A stretch of 64,000 nt of DNA, taken from assembly GCA_035772405.1 (NCBI GenBank), contig JAYKKM010000374.1, positions 928,501 to 992,500 of the forward strand, given 5' to 3'. The translations under genes and the position numbers were made by a program. The notes beneath the pieces were generated by a model. It saw only the letters and a list, made by a program, of their open reading frames with translations, searched no databases and was not told the origin of the DNA. The stretch is from Chrysogorgia sp. JL179-B06. Its lineage: Eukaryota > Cnidaria > Anthozoa > Scleralcyonacea > Chrysogorgiidae. Shown in pieces: positions 45,040 through 55,377 of this stretch (positions are counted from its first letter, which is position 1; every line of letters starts with the position of its first letter).

Positions 45040-45568
45040 GTAGTCCGAAGGTCCACTAGTCCGAAGGTATATTAGTCCGAAGGTCTATTAGTCCGAAGGT
45101 CTATTAGTCCGAAGGTCTATTAGTCCGAAGGTCTATTAGTCCGAAGGTCTATTAGTCCGAAGGTCTATTAGTCCGAAGGTCTATTAGTCCGAAGGTCTAT
45201 TAGTCCGAAGGTCTATTAGTCCGAAGGTCTATTAGTCCGAAGGTCTATTAGTCCGAAGGTCTATTAGTCCGAAGGTCTATTAGTCCGAAGGTCTATTAGT
45301 CCGAAGGTCTATTAGTCCGAAGGTCTATTAGTCCGAAGGTCTATTAGTCCGAAGGTCTATTAGTCCGAAGGTCTATTAGTCCGAAGGTCTATTAGTCCGA
45401 AGGTCTATTAGTCCGAAGGTCTATTAGTCCGAAGGTCTATTAGTCCGAAGGTCTATTAGTCCGAAGGTCTATTAGTCCGAAGGTCTATTAGTCCGAAGGT
45501 CTATTAGTCCGAAGGTCTATTAGTATGAAGGTCTATTAGTCCGAAGGTCTATTAGTCCGAAGGTCCAC
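45040..45568. repeat. 16-bp minisatellite, about 33 units
   Basis: CTATTAGTCCGAAGGT repeats almost without change. The first units have CACTAG or ATATTAG variants, and a single interior unit reads AGTATGAAGG. There are no spacers, so it is not a CRISPR array. Confidence 0.97.
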
Positions 45569-46241
45569 CTGTTTAATAGTCAGATATATGATATGAATAA
45601 TGAATACGAATACGATCATATCAATATAAAAATAAATTAACAATATAAAGAAATTAACTGTTCTATTATTAGTAATTTCCCATGTTCAAAGCGATTATTG
45701 ATCAGGATTTCAGTAAAACTGATATTATTGATTGTTTATCCTTTGAATATGAAGTCTGTGCACAACCATGTATGAAGTTATAGACTGTAAAAAGTAATTT
45801 GTAAAATGCACGAGATACTCTCTCCTCCACAATGGTTTTACGCGGGTCCAGATAAAACGAAAACCGCTAAGGCGGAGGAACGCGCAAGTGCGGGTTCTGC
45901 CTTAGAAACGCACGCGAAGCTTCTGCAGAAGAGAGGGGTAAAAAATACCAAATTCTGTACTGATTATGTTATTGATTTATCAATGTTAACTTTGACTTCT
46001 TAATTTGTTCGAATTCCTACATTACAAACACTCGACATCACTACACCCTTTCCGCTAACAATAAAGTTAGGAATTATAACCCTTAAAACTTGGGAATTAT
46101 AATTATTGTATTATCAGTGTTAATATTGTAATAATAATAATTATTATTAATTAATTTTAAATAATTATCAACAAAATAATTATTACGTAGTATTTTTAAT
46201 TTCTTTTCAAAGATCATGTTAAATTAATTTTCAATTACTGC

Positions 46242-46347
46242 ACCTTTGGACTAGTGAACTTTCGGACTGGTGAACCTTCGGACTAGTGAACCTTCGGACT
46301 AGTGAACCTTCGGACTAGTGAACCTTCGGACTAGTGAACCTTCGGAC
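46242..46347. repeat. Inverted 16-bp minisatellite, about 6 units
   Basis: GGACTAGTGAACCTTC repeats six times; it is the reverse complement of the 45040 unit with two changes. Confidence 0.95.
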
Positions 46348-46819
46348 CCATCAACATCCGTTCATTAGTACAAAAAATTCACATTATGAGGACACGCGAG
46401 GCATGTACCTTACAATAACTATAAGGTTGTGATAAGCTGATCCTACTTGAGCGGTCCGACAACAAGTGGAAAGATAAAACTAATAATGATAAAATGTCAT
46501 TAGCTGACTGCACTTAGAACTAAAAATAGTATTTCTTTGTAGACTAGATAACCTGTTTCCTAACAATGTTATTCGATCGTTGATGCCCAGGCCTCGCACT
46601 CAGAGGCATTTTTGTGGCAAGTGACAAAAGAAAACTGTTTTGAAATGCCTCTTGTGAAATCACATCCGATAACTTTGACAGCGAAATACTCCATGAAGAT
46701 GAAATTTTCGGCTGACAATATATATTATGATTTTGCTCAGGAAGACCCAAATATTACGAATATGTAAAATCCACAAACGAGAGACAAGCACATTAATTAT
46801 ATTTCCTTTTTAACTATAG

Positions 46820-47090
46820 GCCATCGTCTCGACAACTCTCTTATTTATGAAGAGGAAGTGAATAGTGTAATGGACTGTGCTCATCTGTGTCTGTCTCGGA
46901 CATCCACAATGCAAATCCATCAATTATGAAAAAAGAAAAAAACAATACGGAGTGGGAAGATCTAAATGTCAACTCAACAACAAAACAACTGAGCTCAAAA
47001 AGCTTGTGCAAGATTCTGCTTTTAACTACTACGAACCAATGCATTTCAAATTACGAATGACGAAGAAGAGGCAAAAATACTAACAGGTAA
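46820..47090 (+). pseudogene. Fibrinogen-related gene B, exon 2 (frameshifted PAN)
   Basis: It opens normally (HRLDNSLIYEEEVNSVMDC AHLCLSR), then shifts frame at the extra G near 46899. Downstream residues GHPQCKSINYEKRKKQYG are readable only in another frame, and the end (CGAATGACGAAGAAGAGGC) carries additional indels. The splice sites themselves are intact. Confidence 0.85.
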
Positions 47091-47274
47091 TTAATATTAT
47101 GTTTTAAAGAAATACTCCACCCCAAAACCAGTGTTGCTTAAATGTCGCCTTACACGAGAATGGGTATCTAATGTTTTTCGCTTTCTTTTTCCTGCTTTTG
47201 TAAATTGAAGGCCGTCATTTTATTTCTGATTGCCGTCGAATGTGGTCACTCCATTAATTTTTGATAAAGTAAAT

Positions 47275-47640
47275 AGTTTGAAGGTAGGGGTATCATTAGA
47301 TGTGTGAAGTTGATCGTCCAGGTTGTTGTAGTCTTGAGAAAGACTATTGTTGGTGACTGACGCTTCGACGGCCTCAGCGGCTGTCATCTTCAGAGTCGAG
47401 TAAAGCGTGTTTGTCAGGGTTTGCCTATATATATATATACGTGTGGTTCATTACGTCATCGTTTGTTTGTGTCTTAATTAGTGTGAGTGGGTGTTGCGTC
47501 ATGCGTTAAGCATGGACCAATATTGTTCGTCATTGGTTGTTTGTGTCATAATCAATGTGATTGGTGTTGCACGGTAGGTCTATTGTTCGTTGGTGCGTGT
47601 GAAGATGTCTTTTGTATGGTGTTGGTAATTGTTGTAATCT
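47275..47640 (-). mobile_element. Penelope-like 3' end, copy B (no LINE insert)
   Basis: Colinear with 30412-31230 but continuous across the LINE insertion point (GGTTTGCCTATATATATATA then CGTGTGGTTCATTACGTC). The hammerhead core is altered to GAAGC. Confidence 0.75.
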
Positions 47641-47645
47641 GTTAA

Positions 47646-47704
47646 AGGGATACTCCAACCAAAAATACAAATATAGTTCATATGAAAGATCTTACTGACT
47701 TTAG
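47646..47704. mobile_element. TTAA MITE family 2, terminal fragment
   Basis: Starts after TTAA with AGGGATACTCCAACC and continues to TACTGACTTTAGTT, then breaks off about 100 bases before exon 3 of copy B. Confidence 0.75.
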
Positions 47705-47805
47705 TTATACCTTTGTGAGAAATGGATCTGAATACCCGGCGAGATTATCACCCTTGCTTCGCTCGCGAGGGGACTATTCATATTGATTTCCGATTATTGT
47801 TGTAG

Positions 47806-48183
47806 GCAAAAGTTGTGCAGACATATACAAGAAAGGATCAACCATGGACGGTATTTACACCATTAATCCAGATGAACTTGGTGAATTCAAAGTGAGATGT
47901 GATATGAGTACTTCAAGTGGAGGATGGACAGTCTTTCAAAGAAGAATAAATGGAAGTGTCGACTTTTATCGTGGATGGAACGAGTATAAGAAAGGCTTTG
48001 GAGACTTAAATGGCGAGTTCTGGCTTGGGCTGGATAATATCCATCGATTGACGGAGAGTGGTCAAAATGCTTTGAGAGTTGATCTTGAGGATTTTGAGAA
48101 TGAGACACGTTATGCCGAGTACTCAACATTTGCAGTGGCAAATGAAGGAGATAAATACAAGTTAACTGTTGGAGGTTATTCAG
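47806..48183 (+). CDS. Fibrinogen-related gene B, exon 3
   Basis: The full 126-codon exon differs from copy A by four residues (Gly165Glu, Phe166Leu, an Ala to Ser, an Asp to Asn). The last change creates an NGS sequon. The open frame is fully preserved. Confidence 0.85.
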
Positions 48184-48443
48184 GTTAGTTAGCCATGTAA
48201 TTGGCTAATTAAGTTACTCGTTATGTAATTAACAACTAGAAATACGTATACGCAACAACCTCTCGCCCGCCTTCATAGCGTCGTAGTGCTTAGTTATTAC
48301 TCGGGCTACTGTGGCAGCCAGAGTCTTAAAAGGGCTACGTTTTTCTTTTTATTTACGTCGAGGATTTGTAATTACATCATCTCGATTAATAATCCGCTCG
48401 CAAGCGAGGGTGATAATCTCGCCGTGGCACTTGAATTAAGGGG

Positions 48444-48636
48444 ATATACTTCATGGTAACAATACATATAGTCTCCCACCGTATTTTACGGTTATTGTTA
48501 TGGTTAGGATTAGAGTTACGGTTAGGGTTAGGGGTATGGTTAGGGTTAGGATTAGGGTTAGGATTTGGGTTACGGTTGGGGTTAGGGGTATAAAAAACAG
48601 ATGGAAACCCGGTCCAGTGTTACCATGAAGTATATA
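48444..48636. mobile_element. MITE with telomere-like core
   Basis: TIRs ATATACTTCATGGTAAC and GTTACCATGAAGTATAT flank about 100 bases of degenerate GGTTAGGGTTA-type repeats (48495-48590). Confidence 0.8.
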
Positions 48637-48814
48637 CCGTATTAAGACGCTGTAATATATTGATTAGCTTTATTTATTTTCATAATTCGTTACAGCATAA
48701 TTTTATGCTTATAAACCAATCTTCATTCACCATTTGCTGGTCCATGCGTCCAACGCACTTACATAATCTTTGATTACTCCTAGTAATATCCCACACTTAA
48801 TCTTTTTTATCAAG

Positions 48815-48990
48815 GGGATGCTGGTGACTCACTTTCTCAACACAATGGGTTAAAGTTTACAACTAATGACGCAGATAACGACCAGTACTCGAGTTCAAAC
48901 TGTGCTGTGGGTATAAACTGGTTTCAGTGGCACGGACACTATTATTCTTTAAAGATGTCTGAGATGAAAATTCGTCCTCAATTCTTTTAG
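48815..48990 (+). CDS. Fibrinogen-related gene B, exon 4 (internally deleted)
   Basis: Reads [32 protein letters not shown], then directly [20 protein letters not shown] and IRPQFF stop. The in-frame loss of 84 bases removes the core of the fibrinogen fold. Confidence 0.8.
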
Positions 48991-49089
48991 TTGAGTGCTG
49001 CGTTGAATATTTTAATTGAGTACTACGTAGACAGTGTTTTGGATATATAGCAAAGTGAAAAGGTGGTAAATTGCCAGGATGTTTAGTAA

Positions 49090-50274
49090 GGGACCGTTCA
49101 TTATTTATAGCATAGGGGAGGGTGGGATAATATGAGGAAAACTTGTTTTATGGGGGGTTCCTTGGATTTTTTCAACCTTGTAGGGGATATGAGGAATTTG
49201 TGACAATTATGACAGTTTGACATAAATTATTGTATAAAGTTTAAAGTGCCCCTAACCTCAAAATTTTTTATTGTCTTTATATTTGGAAGAACTTTTAAAA
49301 TGATAAAGTAACTTCTTTTGAAGATTTTCACTTCTTCGCTTTCTTTTTGAGATATATATCAGTTTGTTTGATATGCAAATATCTGGAATTTCGTCACACA
49401 ATCATAATGAGTTATCAGAGAATGTTATATATCTTTGCGTTCATGAAATAAAAACACTAACGTGTGAATAACACGTGTGTGCGTTTCTCCCACAACACCA
49501 AACTTCTTGATTTTAAAGGATTTTCTTTCGAGAATGAAAGAGATATACACATTTCTCCAATAATGTCATTATGCATGTTGTGACGAAATTCCAGACATTT
49601 GCATATCAAACAAACTGTTATATCTCAAAAAGAAAGCAAAGAAACGAAAATCTTCAAAAGAAGTTACTTTATCATTTTAAAAGTTCTTCCAAACAAGACA
49701 ATAAAAACATTTTGAGGTTATGGGCACTTTAATATAAAAACAACAGTAAACAGTATACATCTACAATTCATACAGTTCTGTTAACAAGAACAAGGAAAGA
49801 CCCACTTTATACTATATGGATTCCTCTCTTAATATCTTTATGCTCCCTTGATATTAGAGATTTTAGCAAATGTATTGTTGCATACAACTTAAATCTCGAA
49901 TGTAAAGGAAACTAATCTAAAATTGTGAGTATTTTAATAACCAATTTCACAAAAATATTCAACAAACATTCAACATTTTAATAGTCCCCGAATTAATACG
50001 GTGATATTATTGTATTATAGTAAACACTAGGAATCCTTAATTGTTGTATAAAATATTAAAATAGTGTAACAAACTGCACGCAAGGGAAACAATTGTTCTA
50101 GCTCTTTATATACCGAGTTTTGTCTGAGGGGGGAGGGGTATATATATTAAATATTTCATTATGATAGGGGCGTTCAAAATTTTTGAAAGCATCAAATAGG
50201 GGGTACTATAAAATTTGCTTATATGATAAGGAATATCCCACACTCCGCTATGCTATAAATAATGAACGGTTCGC
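49090..50274. mobile_element. Harbinger-like MITE, copy B, with nested TTAA MITE
   Basis: The ends GGGACCGTTCATTATTTATA and its inverted form ATAAATAATGAACGG are flanked by TAA. It is homologous to 36646-37363 and enlarged by the TTAA element at 49245-49728. Confidence 0.75.
49245..49728. mobile_element. TTAA MITE family 1, copy 3, nested
   Basis: Begins AGTGCCCCTAACCTCAAAA and ends TTTTGAGGTTATGGGCACT, with TTAA on both sides. The A homologue lacks it (AAAGTTTAATAAAAA at about 36808). Confidence 0.9.
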
Positions 50275-50389
50275 TAACGAAATACTGACGTTTCGAGCGG
50301 AGCCCTTCATCTGAGTAAGGACTTTTTAGTGTGGTTGGGATGAGAGGGAGAAAATAGAAGATAAACTATGGGAGTCAGTAGGCTTGTAC

Positions 50390-51006
50390 GAGACCGACGT
50401 TTTTCTGTGAATCACCATTTATAATCGAAATTAAAATATCAAGGAACGACACACAGGTCTCGCTGATTTCCCACGTGAACTTCAGAGCAGGATGAAAATC
50501 ATGAACAAAGTTGATGAACTGCTCTAAAAGGACACGTGAGCATGACGCTGTTCCTAAACAGTCAGCGATAAATCTGCGACGAAATCAGGCAAGGGACCCG
50601 TGTATTGTTCAAAGATCTGTTTTTCAACATAACCAACAAATAAGTTGGCATAGCTTGGACCCATTGGTGCCCATCGCAACACCACGTATTTGTTGATAAT
50701 GTTCACCGTCAAACGAAAAATTGTTAAGGGTAAAGCACTAGTTCTGCTAAGCGGAGTAACGTGGATGTTGAGGGTTCTAACTGAGTGCGCTGATCAAAGA
50801 AAAACTTCAGAGCTTCAAGGCCATCACAATGGGGGAATGACGGTGTATAAGGACTTGACGTCCATGGTGAAAATAAATTATCGGAATTACTGAAACGTAA
50901 CTGGTGGAAAATTTGCAAGATGTGTTTAGTATCTTTGATATAAGAAGGCAACTTCTTAACCAAAGGAGACATAACGTTGTCTAGAAAACTGGAAATGAAC
51001 TCGGTG
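50390..51006 (-). pseudogene. Penelope-like reverse transcriptase fragment, copy B region
   Basis: Minus-strand pieces read EFISSFLDNVMSPLVKKLPS, YIKDTKHILQIFHQL, DGLEALKFFFDQRT, STSTLLRLAELVL, then LNNFSFDGEHYQQIRGVAMG after a frame change. The DGL.AL.FFL.QR and IRGVAMG blocks are characteristic of Penelope reverse transcriptases. Several frameshifts and a gap around the catalytic aspartates show decay. Confidence 0.8.
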
Positions 51007-51021
51007 GGGCAACTACAACAC

Positions 51022-51055
51022 TACACTATGAAGGGCTCCGCTCGAAACGTCAGTA
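51022..51055 (+). ncRNA. Decayed hammerhead core (Penelope end)
   Basis: CACUAUGAAGGGCUCCGCUC followed by GAAACGUCAGUA matches the 31816 family except that CUGAUGA has become CUAUGA. Loss of the core G should abolish cleavage. Confidence 0.55.
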
Positions 51056-51540
51056 TTTCGTAACTAAAAGATCCTGCATTGTCTTTTGAGGAGGCTATAC
51101 TTTCTCAGCGTTATTTCAAACTTTTTTCTGTTGCTTTTAATCCGTTATATAATTTCGTTATGTCTTATTCTTTGATTTCATATTAATGTTATATGTTATT
51201 TGTATTTGTAAAGGGTGACCAATCTTGAGGGAATCTTGAATTCTGTTTTTGGTTTACCCTAATACATTGTTGATCAGCACTGTAATAGTACTATCACATA
51301 CTCTACTGTAAATTACAACTGAACATAGTTATATCAGGATATGAAACTTTGCACTATCTTGGGATCTAGTTGGTTTACCCTAACACATTATTTTTTAGTT
51401 ATAATACTTTTGTAATTGATATGTATTATAATTATAATAAATAAATAAATAAATTGTTGTGATCATAGAGTTATAAATATGATGTAATCGCAGTGGTGCG
51501 TACTTGTTCAAGGCTCACCAGATCTAACAGTAATCCAGGG

Positions 51541-51960
51541 TGCAGTTTACAAGATCAAATGCGCGACTGTCAGGACACTTATATTGGTGAAACCTGCAGA
51601 AACCTAAAAATCAGACTAGCTGAAACACAAACGAGCTACTAGAAACGGGGACACGACTAATCACATAGCTGAATACCACGTACAAACAAAACACGATATT
51701 GACTGGGACTCGGCTGAATGTATCGCCTTTAACACAAACTACAAACAGCGACTAACATTAGAAAGTTGGTATACCAACTTTGGAACATAAACCACTTAAC
51801 AGATCACAACAATTACCAACACCATACAAAAGTCTTCTTCGCACACACCAACGAACAATAGACTACCGACAAACAATACACCCACGCTTAACGCATGACG
51901 CAACACCCACTCACTAATTATGACACAAACAAACGATGACGTAATGAACCAGACGTGTAT
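51541..51960 (+). pseudogene. Penelope-like GIY-YIG endonuclease remnant
   Basis: VYKIKC then DCQDTYIGETCRNLKIRLAE, then in another frame HKRATRNGDTTNHIAEYHVQ, KHDIDWDSAECIAFNTNYKQ and RLTLESWYTN. Three single-base frame changes are visible. The same protein tail is seen at 15027-15580 on the other strand. Confidence 0.82.
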
Positions 51961-51976
51961 ATAGGCAAACAAAACA

Positions 51977-52237
51977 AATGGTGGCTTACCACAAGGTACA
52001 AAGTTGGGTCCATTATTGTTTGCTGTTCTTATTAATTCCTTACTCAAAAACTGGCCTGGTAGGACCAAGTATGTGGATGACACCTCGGCCTTAGAGATTA
52101 TACCACGTTTTTCACCCAGTTTAATGCCATTAGTCGTAAATGAAATCTCGGACCACGCTTCAGAACGCGGAATAGAACTAAATTATAAGAAATGCAAACA
52201 GATGTTGATCACAATTCTATTGTGGACCGGTCAATAA
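51977..52237 (+). pseudogene. Non-LTR reverse transcriptase fragment (GLPQGTKLGPLLF / YVDD)
   Basis: The plus strand reads NGGLPQGTKLGPLLFAVLIN, SLLKNW, KYVDDTSALEIIPR and GIELNYKKCKQM. These are reverse transcriptase motifs 4 (PQG), 5 (VDD) and 6. The start is joined directly to the Penelope fragment and the end stops after motif 6, so only about 85 codons are kept. Confidence 0.85.
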
Positions 52238-52239
52238 AT

Positions 52240-52371
52240 GTTCTGTTATGGACCGGTTGCTCGTTGCCAGGGCAATGCAGTAAACACGACGTTTTGCGGA
52301 CCGGCACGTGATACGCTTTTGTCAATCGGAAAACAGAAAAATTGAACTTTGACACTAACTATATAACAATA
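52240..52371. other. Unassigned junction sequence
   Basis: Contains a doubled phrase around GTGGACCGGTCAATAAATGTTC and ATGGACCGGTTGC, and no gene. The segmental duplication (copy C) begins at its right edge. Confidence 0.4.
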
Positions 52372-53090
52372 TGGCTTATTGACTCCTCTCTCACCCCACA
52401 CATCCTGCACGCAGAAGATATATTTTGCTTATCGATCCGATACTTTATGCTATTTGTCCTTAGGGCTTGATCTTGCGCCGCCATTATCAATCCTTCTGTC
52501 TCTTTTTTTAACCTTCCTCTTTTGAGCCACTCCCATGATGTTTTTATCTCTTACTGCTTCACTATTCTTGAAGAACTGCCCGTGTAGGGGTTTATCCAGA
52601 TATCTTTGCTTCCTTGCTTCCATGATCGCTGTCTTATCTTTACCCTCATCTTTCTCTCGTATAACTTTTTCCCGATGATCTGCTTTGAGCATCTTTTCCT
52701 TACTTCTTTTAATGTATGTATTCAAACTGTTGATCTCAATTGTCACACAGTTCTCAATACTAATCATCCCTCTTCCGCCCTCAGATCGTCTCCAGTATAA
52801 CCTGTCTACATCCGCTTGTGGGTGTAAGGAGCGGTAAATTGTAAGTAGTTTTCTCGTTTTTCGGTCCATGGTCTAAAGTTCTTCTTTTGTCCAATTGATA
52901 ATACCGGAACATACCGCACGATAGAGGACAGCTCTAGTGTTGATTTCCCTCCATTCAGTTTGGACTTCAGAATTTTCCTCACACGACGGAAATATTCCTT
53001 TTGGACTATTTGCTTCATCTCAGTGTGTTTAATATTGTTATACAACCTCCACCAGTCGGTTATATAGGGGACTTCTCAAAGGTAGAACAC
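52372..53090 (-). pseudogene. R2-like LINE remnant, duplicated copy
   Basis: Same protein fragments as 17097-17790 (RKILKSKLNGG, LLTIYRSLHPQADVDRLYWR). A roughly 30-base insertion at about 52426 and small deletions disrupt the frame. The endonuclease part is absent because the duplication starts inside the element. Confidence 0.78.
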
Positions 53091-54024
53091 ACAAGCGTGA
53101 AGTTGAGGATCTTTAATATAGGAAACAAATGCAAGGAATCTACTAAATATAAAGTTAGTTCAAATGTTCAGGATTTCTTTCGTGTTCTTTGTTCTGCTTT
53201 ACTTCGCTATTCTTTAGATCTGATGAGTTCTTTATACGGTTATCGTTCTGTTCACAGGATAAGTTCAAGATAAGATTCAAGGTTCACTTGGCCCAAAAAG
53301 GTCTTCTGACTCTAGGTTCTTTCTTGGTTGGGTTCTCTTCAGTTCAGCTCAGTATCTATGCTTATTGTGAGAGGAACAGCTTCTTTTATAATAGTTGTGT
53401 GACTTAGGAATGATTGACATGATCATCTGTGATGAACAATCAGATGATTCGATACCAGGCTGCTTGGCTCGATCTTTTGAAGGCGTTGCTTGGAATGTGT
53501 TGACCAAGGCAAATCGGTTGAAAAGTTTTTCCATGTAGTATATAATGTTAGTTCCTAACTACTTGACATGGTAAGATAGAAGATATCATAAGCTGCATAC
53601 TCGTTATATTATTTTACAGTTCATAAAGTATTTAAGAAACAATTTCAACTTTAAAGGTTCGTTACGTTAACTAATGTAAATAAATCGAAGCTTCTTCTTC
53701 GTATAAATCTAATGATAATCATGCTAGATTTAATAAACCTAAATCAACAAATGTGCGTGTGGTTATAACTAACTCTAATTATAGATAATAGAAAGCTTTT
53801 AAGGAAACTGATAACAAGATAGTAATTATAAATATGACATGAGGAACTACTAGATAAGATTTTGTTAACAAGATAGGTTTATAGATGTATCTTACAAGAT
53901 TTCCTAACAAGTTAAAGTTTATAGTTATAATAATAGATGTAAACATATGTTGCATAACAATATCGTCTACTTCAAGGACCCCGAGGTACTTATAGTCATC
54001 ATCATCGCCATTCAGTGCTCTGAT

Positions 54025-54050
54025 TATTATTATTATTATTATTATTATTG
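54025..54050. repeat. (ATT)n microsatellite, copy C
   Basis: Counterpart of 18745-18774, shorter by about one to two units. Confidence 0.85.
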
Positions 54051-54282
54051 TACAGGATAGCCGGACCTCATATTCTGGTTCCCAGACAGTTCGTAAAACG
54101 CCAAATATTGCCGTCTTAATATATATATACATAAACAATAGCATGATAAACATACAATCAAAAGTGAACAGTCACTAACGTCTTTGAAATAACCCACTCA
54201 AAATCTTTCTAACTATGGATTCGCTTTCCATTAGGACGATTTTAGTCATCTCTCTGGTGATAAAATGAACTTATTTTATGTC

Positions 54283-54600
54283 ACTGAATAATTTCTGAAC
54301 TTCCTCAATAAGAATCTTCGTGCCACCACCCAAACTAGCAATAACAGTGGAACGATGTAGGTACAAAACCCTGGGCGTTGCTCGCGTATTTCATATGCCA
54401 ACTGGGAATACTTAACCATCTTCTTCCTAAAGGCGGCTAGCAGGTTCCGTTCCATGGGAACAGGTCATATCAACTATCCAGATGGTTTTAGCTTCTTTGT
54501 CTTCGTGGATTAAATCCGGGCGTCTATGGCTAGTCTCTTTACGAACTTAAAACTCAAAATCCCAGATAAGTTTGGCATTTCTATTCTCAAAGACTTCTCC
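54283..54600 (-). pseudogene. RLE-type LINE endonuclease fragment, duplicated copy
   Basis: Counterpart of 19002-19325. A single-base insertion near 54458 (CCATGGGAACAGG) and other changes break the frame that is open in copy A. Confidence 0.65.
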
Positions 54601-54609
54601 TCTTCTCCA

Positions 54610-54774
54610 TATATACTGCTGTTGTGAATGTGGGAGAGCATGGAGTAGACAGACGATACATGGACGATCGTCAAGCTCGTATCCTCAGAAAAATGATTCT
54701 GAGTCCGGGACAGGATTCGAACCTGTAACCTTCTGATTGCCGGTGAGGACGCTCTAACCATGGGGCCACCGAAT
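54610..54774 (-). mobile_element. tRNA-derived SINE, copy C
   Basis: Duplicate of 19341-19504. The B box is intact and there are small differences in the tRNA head. Confidence 0.8.
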
Positions 54775-54826
54775 GGTAATTTAAGAATGGTAATTTCTGG
54801 CTTGTACACTTCAACACGTGCCTTAA

Positions 54827-55377
54827 AGGTCAACTATACCTTTTGAGGTTCTATTTTCCTCCGAAAGAGATTATCATCTAACTTTGTAAAAGTGAAGAAA
54901 AAAGTGAATTTCATGATATAGCGCAGGATTTATTGAGGAGTATTTCTTCGAATCTCTTGTTGCGCGACCGCGTTTTGAGAAGAATGGCACTATTACCGGT
55001 ATGACGTCATAGTGTCATACTGGTAATAGGTTTATTGAACAAAATAGTATTCCAGTGCTTGATATTTGGTGTGTCACTTATCACTCAGCCAAGAGTAAAC
55101 AGTATTCCAAACTTCACTAAAATAAAACCAAAATATACAGTATTTTCTCGCCGTATGATATCATTATGACATCACTTACCGGTAGTACCAGGCTTTCTTC
55201 CGACGCGGTCGTTGTTCAACTAAGTTTAGTAAAAGGGCTGATTGGGCTGAAAACTCGATCTTTAACAGATCATAAAAGTAGAACCGAGTAACCAATTTCA
55301 ATTATTTCTTCGGTTTTCAATTGAACTTTTCGAATTCTAACGAAAAATAGAATAAACTCGAAAGGTATAGTTGACCT
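54827..55377. mobile_element. TTAA MITE family 3, copy C
   Basis: Counterpart of 19558-20098 with TTAA on both sides and about 10 extra bases (GATTGGGCTGA) near 55240. Confidence 0.88.

Larger units (their letters stand above)
45030..46360. mobile_element. Element bounded by inverted minisatellite arrays
   Basis: The direct array at 45040-45568 and the inverted array at 46242-46347 use the same 16-bp unit (TATTAGTCCGAAGGTC against CACTAGTCCGAAGGTT reversed). The interior of about 670 bases is AT-rich and has one weak 65-codon frame (45806-46003) that I do not recognise. Subterminal inverted minisatellites suggest a non-autonomous DNA element; the class is unknown. Confidence 0.55.
41732..48990 (+). 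pseudogene. PAN/apple-fibrinogen gene, copy B, damaged
   Basis: Exons: 41732-41897, 46820-about 47090, 47806-48183 and 48815-48990. Exons 1 and 3 are intact. Exon 2 has an extra G in CTGTCTCGGACATCC (A and C read CTCGACATCC), which leads to a TGA, plus further indels before the donor. Exon 4 has lost 28 codons covering SCKGAWWY..C..SNLNG, so the domain lacks one disulfide and the ligand-pocket strand. All exons are phase 1 symmetric, so a transcript skipping exon 2 would stay in frame. Expression of a shortened protein cannot be excluded, but I consider it a pseudogene. Confidence 0.8.

Noticed and set aside
45040..45568. CRISPR array
   Set aside because: Contiguous 16-bp units with no spacers in a eukaryotic context.
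48495..48590. True telomere or chromosome-fusion scar
   Set aside because: The repeats are degenerate, only about 100 bases long, and enclosed in a small TIR element within an intron.
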